From NCBI RefSeq assembly GCF_963675165.1, contig NC_087383.1, positions 3,378,979-3,442,978 of the forward strand: a stretch of DNA of 64,000 bases. The letters are read 5' to 3'. This DNA is from Halichondria panicea. Its lineage: Eukaryota > Porifera > Demospongiae > Suberitida > Halichondriidae. The position numbers and the translations under genes are program-made. This document shows positions 26,601 through 36,900 of the stretch, piece after piece. The stretch's first letter is position 1. Each line of letters opens with the position of its first letter. The notes under the pieces were generated by a model, which saw only the letters and a program-made list of their open reading frames with translations, was not told where the DNA came from and made no database searches.

Positions 26601-29600
26601 TATGTGTGTGACCAGTATTGTATGTGATCCCTACAGAATGTCAGCGATTAAAGGCCAAAGTTGTACAGTCGATCCGCTCCAACCAACAACAGGAGCAAGA
26701 CCTGAATGTGATGGACATCAAGATCGGGCTACTGGTCAAGAACAGAATCACCCTTCAAGACGTGGTGACTACCTCCCAGCAAGTCAAGAAGAAGGATAAG
26801 AAACACAACAGAGCATCAATGCTATTGGACGGCTCTCTGCCCGGAGGAGTAGGTGGTTTCAGCAGGGCCAATCAAGAAATGATAGAGGTACATGTAATGT
26901 GTGCTCTTTGTAAATAGTGTGTGTATGTTTGTGGTGCAGGGGGGTTCAGAAGGTGAACCTTGGAAGAGATTTTGTATATGATAGTGTGTGCACAAACACA
27001 TGTACATGTATGTAATCAAAGCGGCTGTACCTGTGTTCAATGCTTGTTGGCCTTGTGTCTAAGCTTGTTATACATGTATCACTCTCCTCTCACAGAACTA
27101 CCAGCACCTCTTCTACCTGCTCCAAACCCACCCAATCTACCTGGCCAAGCTGCTGTTTGAGATGCCTCAGAACAAGACCAACCGTTTCATGGAGAATGTG
27201 ATCCTGGCTGTGTTCAACTACGCCCAGAACAACAGAGAGCAGTACCTGCTCATCAAGCTGTTTGACACCGCTCTCAGGGAGGAGATCGAGTAAGTGGGTG
27301 TGTGTGCGTGCGTGCTAAATGTACATTGCATACAAAATTGGTACGTTGTACAGTATTTTGAAGTATCTTCATGTAGCAGTACAGTCGGTAAATCTTTCAT
27401 ACTGTTGAAACGTCATTTTTGCTGATAGCCGCCCATATACATGTACATGTACATGCATGTACTTTTACGTACATTTACAAGTTTCATTTATCTCCCCCTC
27501 TGTAGGTTAAAAGTGGACAAGATTATGGACATAGTGACTGGCAATCCCACGGTTATCAAGATGGTGATCCATTATACCCGAGGGGAGAGAGGTCAGAATG
27601 TCTTGCGAGATCTACTGGGACCCCTCATTCAGGAGGTGCTCGATATGAAGGACTTGCAGCTGTACACGTCACCCGTGGATATCTACCGGGCGTGGATCAA
27701 CCAGATGGAGACTCAGACTGGAGAGGCCACGTAAGTGGGGATGATGTGGGACGGGTGGTGTGTGTGTGTGAGGGCAGTCGGTTGAAATAAATAGTTCACG
27801 TTCGTCTACATGTATGTGCTTGACTGTTAGCTGAATGTTTTAGTTTCACACTGCCCCTGTACTGTATACGTATAATGTACATGTAGCTAAAACTGATTGT
27901 GGGATACTACACTAAAGTCATTGTAGGTTTCATACAATGTGTCAATCTCCCCCTTGTGCAGTAAACTTCCCTATGATGTGTCCAATGACCAGGCCCTGGA
28001 GCACGAGCCAGTGAGACAGAAGGTCGCCGCCACAGTCAAGGCATTGAGAGACCTCTCTGACAGATTCCAACAATCTATATTCGACTCAGTCAACAAAATA
28101 CCGTACGTTTCAAACTGCCCACAACTTAGGCATGGTCTTTGGAAATACTGCGTGTATGATTGTACAGTAATCTGTGTCTTAATTGTGCATCATATAATTA
28201 TGTTGAAGTAACTTGTTCCTTACAAGGTGGCTATATAGTGCTTCTAAATTTTGGATTGTACTTTTCTCCCTCTCCTTTGCAGCTATGCAATGAGGTACAT
28301 AGCGATGAAGCTGCGACAGGAGCTACAGGCCAAGTTCCCTGAGGCACCCGAGGACGACATCATCAAGGTGGTGGGTAACCTCCTCTATTATCGCTACATG
28401 AACCCTGCCATCGTTGCACCCGATGCCTTCGATGTTGTTGACGCAGGCATGGACAATCAGCTGTCTACTGACCAGGTGTGTGTGTGGGTTGAGTTTTGTG
28501 TGCTTCTACTTGTTGTTGCATGTGTATAAATATTGTCCTGGGCAACATTCCCTGCATGCAAATTGTACATGTGACAGTGTCAACTGTGTATTTAATAGCT
28601 AGATAACATGAAGTTTGGCATCTCCAACGAGACATCAACACCTGTAGTGCTTTCATTTTATTTTTATGTGCCTCACAGAGACGAAACCTGGGCTCCATTG
28701 CCAAAGTTTTGCAGCATTCCTCGGCTGGAAAGATGGTAAGGTTAATATTTAGATATTATTACATGTAGGTACCGTATTACTAGAATGTTTTGCGAGCCTC
28801 AAACATATGCAAACTTTGCGAGGGTTGATCAATTCGCAACAATAAAATCGCAAACCTAAATTATTACTAGTAAATGCCCACGATCCTTGCCAGATCGCAA
28901 TAGTTAACCGCAAAGGATCAAATTTTCTGCTGAGTTGGCTCATTCGAAGGTTTTTCACTAGCAAAATATTCTAGTAATGCGGTATCGCTGCTTAAAAAAA
29001 TTGGTTGATCATTCTATCATTCTCTCTGTTCCCTTCTCTGTACAGTTTGAGGCTGAGAATGCTGCCCTGTCAGTAATGAACCCATACATTCAGGAAGCCT
29101 TCAAGAAGTTTAGGTAAGTTTTGATTGCTTGAGTTAAAAAAAATGTAAATTTTGTACCTCTGGTAATGTACGAAAGATTACCTTTTCAAATGAAAACACC
29201 GCGGGTTTTGATGCCTTAGATGGGGAAAGCTACATTTAGCTTGGGCAACCTTGATTGGCTGAATGAAACAGTGCAGCTTTGCAGCTCTTTTCTCACTCTT
29301 GCAGCTAACAATATATACATGTAGCTAGCGTTTTAGTGCAGAGCTATCTCCTAAATAAATAGCTAAGTTACAACAGATTTAGTTACACACGAGTCTGAAG
29401 AGGGGCCCGTCTGAAAGACCTGCAGCAATGGCCTTTAAAGTAAGCAAAACTAGCAGCATTATTTTGCAAATCCACAGATTGAAAACATAATTAAAAGCCT
29501 ATAGAATCTTACTTTCACTTCATTTATCAATAGCAGCTAGTCTACACAGACACACAAACACACAGACACACAGACACACAATCGTGTACCTCGCTGCGCA

Positions 29601-32573
29601 TGTTCACACTAAGGCATAATACAACTTATAAGTATTATACTACGACACTCACTCTAACTCTATATATATCCCCCATGCACAGAGAGTTCTTTCTGCGAGC
29701 ATCAACAGTGGACCCCCCAGACAAAAGACTGGGTATCGACGAGTACTCTGACGTGACCATGCTCACCAAACCAATCATCTACATCAGTGTCAAGGAGATA
29801 TGCTCCACCCACTCTGTGAGTGTCCACCTACATGTACTGGAGTGTGCATAGCAGTTACCTAATGCTTGTGTTGTGTGCTTAAGAACTTCAATAATTATTT
29901 GTGCTTTCAATCCAATCAATTAGAGTGTTTGCATTCACCGTGGTGTATTGATTCTAAGAGTTGGTGGTCCTTGTCAATGTACATGTATATGTATACATAT
30001 CCTCTCTACATGTCAGGGTTTCATCTAGGATTAAAGTTTGAGTGGGAAAGTTTACGCACGCCGCCAAATGTTTGGCCACTCCCACATTTGTTGACCACAC
30101 CCCCTATTACATGCTAGTACATCACAGTAGATCTAGTTACATATTGCACATCATAGACAGTACTAATGTTTATTATACAAACATTTTGGGGGGGGGAAGG
30201 TTCACCCCAGCCCCCCCCCCCCCCCTCACTAGATGAAACCCTGCATGTACATTTAGCTTACAACGTGTACGTGTATACAATGTATGTCCTATCTAATGTA
30301 TAGCTTACATGAACTCTTCTCCCCATACAGCTGCTAATTGACCACGAGGAATCCATCGCCCCCGACAGCAAGGACCCCATCCACGAGATCCTCAAGGACC
30401 TAGGACCATCACCCTCCGTAGAAGCACTTGTTGGTGAGAGTGCATTATTTCTAAACCCTTACGCAGCTAGTGGATGTGTGCATAATTATATACTTGTACA
30501 TATGCTGGCCTTGATTTTTAGCTGTGTATCTACATCGCCAGCTCCTACACATGCATGTATGTAAGATTATATTGAGCATCAGTATGCGTACACTCCTCTT
30601 GCGTACACTCAGAGGAGATCCAACATGCGTGCACGAATCACTACAAGTTCAGTGCATTGATGTCGTTGCGGTCACGTGATAACGTCCAGGCCAAATGCAC
30701 TGAACTTGTAGTGATTCGTGCATGCATGTCGGACTCCCTTTGGCGTACACTGCACGTGTGTCATCACACCCCTTCCCACCCCAGGAGGTGTTAGGGAGAC
30801 AGCACCGGGAGAGGACAAACAGGACCTGGTTAACGAGGCAGGTAAACAGGAGATCCCCCTCACCCTCACCAACAAGGTGGAGAAGCTCGCAGAGGAGGAT
30901 GAGAGCACCAACATGAAGGCCCTGTTTGTCAGGACCAAGAGAATGGCTGTCGATGTGCTCAAGGTGTGTAATACTGTGTAATGTATTTACATGTATACAT
31001 GATGTACTAGTACCCTATGCTATTAGAGGATTTATTGAAAGTGCATGCATGTGCGTTTTTATCGTACTGTTATGTATATAACTGGCTAATGGTAATGGTT
31101 ATAGTTATTACGTGCATTACATAGGTTCCACACTATATTTAAGGCATCTAATACAAATGTTTCGTTATAATTATACGTGTATGAATGAAGCTGTCCTCTT
31201 TATACAGTTCTCCCCTATTCTTCCGTGCAGGTCCAGCCGGGGGAGAATCTGACGACAGTGCTGTATACACCAGCCACCCCTGAGCAGGAGGAGGAGCATC
31301 AGGAGCTGGTCAAAAAGATGGAGCAAGCAGAACAGGAAAACTTACAGAGGTCTCTCACCATCATGAAGAAATCAGAGTCATCCTTCAATGACAGAAGGTG
31401 TGCATGGGTTTGTGTTGTGGGTTGTACTGTATTCTGTAGAAACGTTTTTCAATAGATTATAAGTGTTGTGTACTCTAAAGCTACATTTGTACCTCACAAT
31501 AACTCTATCCTCCCCCCATGTAGCCTGCCGCTAGAGGGCATGAAGAGGAAGATAATGCGTAACCTTCGCACCTTGGAACAGGAGGGACTGGTCAACAGCA
31601 AGAATGACTATCAGGAGATCATCAACGCTATTGCTCAGGTACATACTTTTGTCCACTTTTTGCCAACTCTTCTACTACAGCTTAATATTCTAGTTAGAGG
31701 CTATTAATTAATTATGCCCTAATTTTCTCTAAACAGGACATTAGAAACCAGCATCGTTACCGACAGCAACGGAAAGAAGAGCTGACTCGGTTAAACCAAA
31801 CTTTGGATAAATTGAACAAGAAGGCGTCGTTCTATGAAGAGCAAATGGATTTCTACCAGCAGTATGTTCGCTCTTGTCTTGACCAGCTGGCATTAGCGAG
31901 CTCTAAGGGAAGCAAGAAGGCTACCGAGGGATTCAAGAAACAGACTGTCAAATACAACGCTCATAAACTGTTTGAGAAAGGAGTTGTCCTGGAGATCGAA
32001 GGATTACCTAATCACCAGTAAGAAACTCTCATGTCTATAATTTATGCAAGTGTAGCGTTATGCGCTATGTTCACATATTTTTTCTTACTCCTCCCAGGTT
32101 CAGAAATGTTGTGTTTGAAATCACATCGGTGGATGTGGGAAAGTTTGAGGTGTCTGGTCGTTTCCTGGGCAGGCAGATAGAGAAGGTGGAGCTGGTCTTC
32201 CAGGTGAGGGATAATTATTATTCTAAGTATATCTGAACTTCACACATAAGTACAAGAGATATATATATGCATTGACTTGTGTCTCTGACCATATCACGTT
32301 GAAAACACCGGTTTCCGTCCAATAGTATGCATGTGGTATGATTTGTTAATTAGAGTGTTCCGGTGTGCTCAATGCCTATGATTTTGTCTTAAAATACATG
32401 CATTAATATATACCTGCTGAAGTGTTTCACCCCCCTCTCTTCTCCCCACACAGGACCTCCTTCAGCTGCAATACGAGGGCCTGGCAATCATGAAGATGTT
32501 TGGAAGGGCCAAAGTGAACGTTAATCTGCTCATCTTCCTCATAAACAAAAAGTTTTACGGCAGAGTAGCGTAG
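12067..32573 (+). CDS. IQGAP: IQGAP-family scaffold protein, complete gene, 35 coding exons
   Basis: A cytoskeletal scaffold that in other animals binds F-actin, calmodulin and Cdc42/Rac. I joined 35 GT/AG exons, each boundary in phase, for 5127 coding nt and 1708 aa, close to human IQGAP1 (1657 aa). Domains in order: CH (about 60-178), six IQGAP repeats (about 230-720), WW (722-770), four IQ motifs (771-905), RasGAP-related domain (about 1016-1390) and RasGAP C-terminal domain (about 1447-1708). The start ATG has A at -3 and opens exon 1, which splices in phase 1 to exon 2. Exon coordinates are in the five block entries below. Introns run from about 80 bases to 3 kb, several carrying MITEs. 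Exon 1 rests on the splice match alone and is the least certain; the rest matches the family throughout. Confidence 0.95.
14236..14444. repeat. MITE (CAGGG...CACCCTG family) in IQGAP intron 2
   Basis: It begins near CACAGGGAAAGGGGGATA, has a run of about 18 C, and ends AAAATCCTGTATGACACCCTG. The segment around AACAGTTGACCTTTTTTTAG and the right end match the element at 62449-62620 almost base for base. No reading frame of note. Confidence 0.7.
15016..15099. repeat. 44-bp tandem duplication in IQGAP intron 2
   Basis: The unit starting GGCAAAGGCTTCAGATGTAC occurs twice in a row (15016 and 15060), with one change (catttaat against catgtaat). It has no evident function. Confidence 0.85.
17924..24999 (+). 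CDS. IQGAP: IQGAP exons 8-16: IQGAP-specific repeat region
   Basis: Exons: 17924-18121, 18431-18551, 19002-19171, 19333-19417, 19805-20041, 23002-23138, 23315-23420, 23640-23888, 24832-24999. They encode six related units of the form A-V-x-x-I-N-x-x-(8)-D-x-x-x-T-L-x-A-L-Q, each ending near a Y-x-x-x-L motif. This is the helical repeat region that mediates dimerisation and binding in IQGAPs. The unit borders fall close to exon borders in several cases, fitting growth by exon duplication. The intron from 20042 to 23001 is the largest and hosts a nested reading frame. Confidence 0.93.
18670..18873. repeat. Degenerate MITE (TATAGCGGG family) in IQGAP intron 9
   Basis: The left end TATAGCGGGTTATTTTTG and right end CAAAAATTACTCGCTATA are near inverted repeats. 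The interior has the ttttcgtgg and cacgaaaa motifs of the better copies at 43258 and 43712. It is diverged and therefore old. Confidence 0.6.
19598..19804. repeat. CA/CCCACAC-rich tract abutting IQGAP exon 12
   Basis: About 200 bases of irregular CACACTCACACCCACAC repeat run without a break into the exon 12 acceptor (cacacacag at 19796-19804). Two longer blocks, CTCACGCTCATACCCACACG and its flank, are repeated. The tract stands where a polypyrimidine tract would be. Confidence 0.9.
20082..20289. repeat. MITE (CCGTATAGCGGG family) in IQGAP intron 12
   Basis: The 208-bp element starts CTGTATAGCTGGTTATTTTT and ends with its degenerate complement (AGTAACCCGCTGTATGG). It is flanked on each side by TA (20080-20081 and 20290-20291), as expected for a Tc1/mariner-type target duplication. 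It carries the ccgcgga and tccgcgaaaa interior motifs of this family. Confidence 0.7.
20849..21710. repeat. 862-bp TIR element in IQGAP intron 12
   Basis: The terminal inverted repeats are essentially perfect for about 30 bases (CAGTGCTCCAACCAAAGAGA at the left, its complement at the right). TA duplications flank both ends (20847-20848 and 21711-21712). The interior has no transposase frame that I can see. A diverged inverted relative lies at about 52441-52842. Confidence 0.85.
22042..22621 (+). pseudogene. Secreted JAB/MPN-like protein, nested in IQGAP intron 12, one frameshift
   Basis: The frame opens with a clear signal peptide ([19 protein letters not shown]) at 22042; the frame extends upstream to 21949, but the signal sequence favours this start. 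About 165 residues follow, with [17 protein letters not shown] and [16 protein letters not shown]. The HTHP set in a hydrophobic strand resembles the metal-binding HxHP of JAB/MPN (JAMM) domains or DUF4329-like proteins. The frame stops at 22534-22536 just after HTHP. Adjacent +1-frame sequence continues coding-like to a TAG at 22619-22621 ([15 protein letters not shown]), so a one-base insertion near 22521 is likely. No intron is visible. It could be a retrocopy, a transferred gene or a live gene with an assembly error; the function is unknown. Confidence 0.55.
24034..24619. repeat. 586-bp Tc1/mariner-like MITE in IQGAP intron 15
   Basis: Long terminal inverted repeats start CAGTAGCGGTCAAAA and run more than 40 bases through CCCGTTCCGTTTACGTAGTA. 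TA target duplications lie at 24032-24033 and 24620-24621. The inside is AT-rich with no coding capacity. Confidence 0.9.
25228..26463 (+). CDS. IQGAP: IQGAP exons 17-20: WW domain and four IQ motifs
   Basis: Exons: 25228-25373, 25542-25796, 26048-26119, 26307-26463. Exon 17 is the WW domain, with W in DNDGW and in GQWAEP and the Y-Y-H-N core. Exon 18 holds IQ1 ([15 protein letters not shown]) and IQ2 ([13 protein letters not shown]), exon 19 IQ3 ([14 protein letters not shown]) and exon 20 IQ4 ([13 protein letters not shown]), the light-chain or calmodulin binding segment. IQ4 lacks the usual G of IQxxxRG. Confidence 0.94.
26637..30963 (+). CDS. IQGAP: IQGAP exons 21-30: RasGAP-related domain
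   Basis: Exons: 26637-26887, 27096-27289, 27506-27730, 27962-28102, 28283-28475, 28679-28735, 29046-29113, 29683-29815, 30331-30433, 30785-30963. Diagnostic stretches are [33 protein letters not shown], the GAP signature [16 protein letters not shown], and [13 protein letters not shown]. At the place of the catalytic arginine finger the protein reads TGNPTVIKM, as in other IQGAPs, so it should bind Cdc42/Rac-GTP without stimulating hydrolysis. Exon 26 is only 57 bases and follows a repeat fragment. Confidence 0.95.
28606..28666 (-). repeat. Fragment of the ATGCCTCGGTG repeat family in IQGAP intron 25
   Basis: This short piece, tttggcatctccaacgaga followed by catcaacacctgtagtgctt, matches the left end of the family at 43110-43156 and 63826. 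It lies about a dozen bases before the acceptor of exon 26. Confidence 0.7.
28769..28986. repeat. MITE in IQGAP intron 26
   Basis: Inverted ends: ACCGTATTACTAGAATGTTT at the left and ATATTCTAGTAATGCGGTA at the right. The interior repeats gcaaa and ttgcgag motifs. It forms an imperfect foldback with no coding capacity. Confidence 0.75.
29191..29617 (+). repeat. ATGCCTCGGTG-family repeat in IQGAP intron 27
   Basis: Starts TGAAAACACCGCGGGTTTTG, contains gcaaaactagcagcattattttgcaaatcca-type interior sequence and a (CAGACACA)n stretch, and ends near CACACTAAGGCATAAT. It aligns in order with 36932-37319. It is diverged at both subterminal motifs. Confidence 0.75.
30623..30729. repeat. Long inverted repeat just upstream of IQGAP exon 30
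   Basis: The two arms of about 36 bases (left 30623-30658, right 30694-30729) are almost perfect complements around GCACGAATCACTACAAGTTC. The loop is about 35 bases. The palindrome ends 55 bases before the acceptor of exon 30. Confidence 0.9.
31231..32573 (+). CDS. IQGAP: IQGAP exons 31-35: RasGAP C-terminal (RGCT) domain and stop
   Basis: Exons: 31231-31397, 31524-31638, 31737-32017, 32098-32203, 32454-32573. They encode the linker [19 protein letters not shown] and the RGCT domain, including [25 protein letters not shown] and the final [18 protein letters not shown]. The stop codon is TAG at 32571-32573. The C-terminus is where vertebrate IQGAPs bind cadherin and beta-catenin. I found no AATAAA in the first 300 bases after the stop. 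Confidence 0.95.
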
Positions 32574-32811
32574 CGTTCGGATTTCCACTAGCAAATTGTA
32601 TTCATTGACAATTTACTGTGCATGTGCTGTCTGTGACACTGTAGGGAGCATTGAATTGTCTATATCACTATATAGGACTATAGAGTATTAATTGCAGAAA
32701 TTTATTATGTACGTATGCTTATCTTGTCTCAATTTTTGTATACACACCATCATAATAATTATGTTATATTGCTGCATGCATGTACATGCTATTGACAGTG
32801 TTGATATATGT

Positions 32812-32945
32812 TATAGTTATAACACGGGCACAATTAAGGGATGTATGGAATATATTGCACTGAATTCGAAGCACGAGGGCGTAAGCCCCGAGGGCTGAGT
32901 GCAATATATATTCCATGCATCCCGAGTGCACGTGTAATAACTAGT
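32812..32945. repeat. Inverted repeat downstream of IQGAP
   Basis: Arms of about 45 bases built around ATGGAATATATTGCACT and its complement are separated by a short GC-rich loop (cacgagggcgtaagccccgag). It begins 240 bases after the IQGAP stop and could fold the 3' end of the transcript. Confidence 0.8.
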
Positions 32946-33720
32946 ATATCCCGAGGGCATATAGCAACATAACACTGTCTTAGTAGTCTAACACAATATA
33001 AACTGCACAAAAAGATGACAAAGAACTCTAGACCACAGCCCTTCTCTCCTAGACGCCAGTATAGTCTATATGCAGCATATAAGATTGGCATGACCGACGA
33101 ATGGCTTGAAACAAAATTGTTGGAGTTCCAACGCTGAAACCACTGCAAAACAGCCCCACCCCCACTTCTGGTGCTACAAAACAGCCCCACCCCGCTACTG
33201 CTGTAAAGAAACAGCCCCACCCCATTTACTGCTGCGAAGACGTCCCACCCCACTATACTACTCAGTGTAACTGCTGCTCGAATTCCGAACAGCCCCTCCA
33301 CTATCCTCGGCATCACAACCAATCCAAAGAAGCTCGCCTCTACACTGCTGCAAAACAGCTCAAGCCCCCCTGCAAAAAGAGCCGCTTCTAGTGCATGCTA
33401 TGGTGAAGCCAGAATTGACTGTGCATCAAGAAGTGGAGGACTAGTAGGTCTAGGAACACAGAATCTTCACAAAATGAGCCTGGGACGATTTTAAAACCTG
33501 CATGGTTGCAAAGAAGAAACTCCAGCAGTGCTGAACATTCCTGCATGGCTGGACTTACTTTGATACTTGTTATTTCTCATGATACAATATTTAATTTAAT
33601 TATGCCAGAGGGGCGTTTTGTGGTTAGTGCATTATGACTTTGGGGTCAGTGCAATATGACTTTCAGCAGTGCATTATGCTGCATATTGCACTTGGCAACA
33701 ACGTAGCAACGGGATATAAA
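32946..33720. repeat. Repeat-derived spacer with a 30-bp C-rich minisatellite
   Basis: Between IQGAP and the NLR gene I see no coding potential. Near 33136-33262 a unit of about 30 bases with the core ACAGCCCCACCCC recurs four times (33150, 33181, 33211 and a worn copy near 33240). The spacer starts with atatcccgagggc and ends with caacgggatata, a weak inverted match that suggests one element. Several gtgcaatatgac motifs occur at 33625-33700. Confidence 0.6.
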
Positions 33721-33926
33721 ATTATTATATAGATCTATATATAGCCCATGCATGTGAAGCAATTCATAAAACTTGGTAAAGGGTTACAAGTAAAAAACAA
33801 ATAATTATTGTGCTGGTCCAATGAGGAGACATACATGACAAAATTGCTATTAATATATATATATGCATGTTGAGCACTATAGGAATCGACTCGCTTTGCT
33901 CACCCCAATTATATCACGATTGGTCA

Positions 33927-36900
33927 TCAATTAAGGAAATCGATCTCAGGAAACCCATTTCTCTTCCTCTCTTTGTTAGTCTCCCGGAATACTGACTCGA
34001 TACAGGATCTTAGGTGATATGGCATGAACAAAGATTTTAGTTCAGAGCAGTGGGTGGTTAGATATCTGGCAAGCATCTTTATTCCGTATACTGTTATTGA
34101 GTCATTGCCGTCGATGTACAGTTTTTCAATCTTGCTGATTAGTCCAGTTGATAGTTCCTCGATACTCAGATCAGTCAGTTTACACGTGTTCAAGTCCAAA
34201 AATCTCAGAGTCTTATTGACTGCAAGTCCAGCAGCAATGTGACGACAGCTAGTGACTGTGTTCATAGACAAATTAAGATGTTCAAGGGAATTGTTTCTAT
34301 TCAAAAGTTGATAGAGAGCAGCTCCATTGTTGTCCGATATTTTTAGCGAGCAATTGCTCAGTTCCAGGCTGTTTAATTGTGTGTTAGTTGACAAGGATTT
34401 GCATAGATTCTTCAGTTCCCTGTTACCAATAGAATTTCCTGATAAATAAAGGCGTTCAAGAATAGTGTTCGTGCTCAATAGTCGAGGGATTGCTCCGTGA
34501 TTATCGAGAAATAATGAGCAGTCACGGAGATTCAGATCCTTTAATGATGTATTAGTTGACAAGGATTCACAGAGATTATTCAGTTCAGTGTTACCAATAA
34601 CATTGTGTGACAAATTAAGGTATTGAAGAGTAGTGTTTGTGCTCAGTAGTCGAGGAATTGCTCCGTGATTGTTGAGAGATAGTGAGCAGTTACAGACAGT
34701 GAGATCCTTCAGTGATGTGTTAGTTGACAAGGCCTCACAGAGTATGCTAAGTCCACTGTTGCCAATAGCATTATTAGACAAAATCAATTTGGATATAAAA
34801 CTTGTGTTCTCCAGCACCTCAGCGATGTGACGTATTCCTTCTTCATGAATATCGTTACCCCAAAGATCCAGACTAATCTGGGAGTGAGAGTGTGAACACT
34901 TGGAGAGTCCTCGGGCCAGAAATTTGCAGCCTTGGTCACCAATAGAGCAACTTCTGAGACGCAGCGAGAATACATTACTGGTGTTGGAACAAACTGAAGC
35001 AAAATAACCAACAGAGAGGCAGTCAATAGGATTCATTGTAGTGGGGTTAAGATTCAACGCGTGCTTAAGAAGAACATCCACAAACGCATATAGTGACAAA
35101 TCTTCAGCTTCATACAGACAATGAACAATGGACAACAAGAGGGTTTTCGGCTCACCATATCCTTTCTCTTTCTCACTCTTTACAACCTTTCGGACCAGAT
35201 CAAAAACAGATGTTGGAAATGGACACAAGAATCGAGGTAGCTTGCTGAGGATTGGTCTACTAGTTCTCAGTTTGGTGATACCAGCATAAAATTGGAAGAC
35301 TGCATTGAATCGAGGATTAACAAACAGCTTCTGAAACACAGAAATCTGTTGCTTGGAAGACATAAGAGAAATATGGACTGCTGCTAGTAGCTCTTGAATA
35401 GACAGGTGGAGAAAGCAGTAGTAAACCAGATGACCGTCGCTAATGATACTGGAAACAGCTTGCAATAATCCAATCTTGGAAATGTCCTTTGGAATGGAAA
35501 GAAGGTCCAAATCTCTGTCAGTAAACGTCGCTCTGTTTTCCTCAATCCCATGATATGCAAGTTGACACATTTGTACGGTCTGTGTTCTGATTTCTGAGGG
35601 CAGTGAGTCTGGGGATGTGATGTCTCCCACTGGAGTGGTCTTCCCCAACCTATCCTGGAGGTATCTCTTGAGAGAGCTCTGGACAACTGATATGAATAAC
35701 CCGTGGTTGGATGTGGGGAGTGAGTGGTTATCAGAAAGGAAGCAATTAACGACAATGGAAGCATTGAGGGGGAGGTAGCAGCTGCTTTCTACTACTGGGT
35801 TATCTCGAATTCTCTCCAGTAGAGTCTGCACAGCTTGTGAGTCACCTTTCAGACACTCGGTGAGGTACTGCTCTAGTTGATATGGAGTGAACCCCAATAC
35901 CTCCACCCTGGACGACACTAGTGGGTGGAGCTCAGCCGAAGATGAAGGCCGAGATGTTGCAATCACAGCAGATTCGTGTAGTGGACTTTCTTGTGACATG
36001 CCTGGCATTATTAGTTTGTTGATGATTGAGTCTCTAGGGAGGTCAGAAGGAAGTTCGTCCCATCCGTCTAGCACCCACAGTACACCTTTGCCATACAGTG
36101 ACATAATTGCAGTCTCTGTTTCATTAGCCATCGCTTTGTTTGTGCAGGGAAGTAAGTTAGAAATTGTAATGGCTTCTCTAACAAGTGGATCTCTCAGTCT
36201 CACGAGGATTGCAATATCGAACTCTTGGAATAGTTTCCCCTTTGCCCACTCCTGACAAATGTGTAGAGCAAGGGTGCTCTTGCCAGAGCCGGGAGCTCCT
36301 TCAATCAACACAAACTGACGCCTATCTCCAATTTTACAGAAAATGTTGGTCAAGTCAACTGGAGTCTTTTGAAATAAAATGTCATCGATTTTTCCTGTCA
36401 TTGTTAGTCTAACAAATTCATCGTCGATTCCTCCTCTCTGTATCTTCTCCTTCTGAATCATGGCCAGTTTAAACACTTTGTTCGTTGCGACGGGAGGCCA
36501 TTGTGTGGCTGATGTGGATACTTGTGCTCTGTAGCGACTTTGTAGGTAGTCCCTGTACAAGGACAGCTTGTGGTTCAGCAGGACCCTCTCTCGGGAGGGG
36601 GGACACGAGGTGGTGGAGTCTGGGGAAATAAAACAACAGGTGAGTACCATTCCTGGTGATAGTATTACCATAATAAACGAGTGTTGCAAGCGTGCGCTTG
36701 CTAATACCATAATAAACGAGTGTTGCAAGCGTGCGCTTGCTAATACCTCTCGCCATGTTTTTGCTTTCGCTCAAAAGTATCAGAGTGTTATAGAAGAGGC
36801 AAATAATTTGCAATGTGCTTAGATTGTTTCACAAGAAAGGGGTGTCCACAGCATACTGACCGTCTTAAATGGCCTGTAGCCAAACAGTGGGAGCAACAAG

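Noticed and set aside
36620..36728. N-terminal extension of the NLR last exon to a Met at 36728
   Set aside because: It translates the 39-bp tandem repeat, and a good acceptor at 36620-36621 joins in phase with the Death-domain exon.
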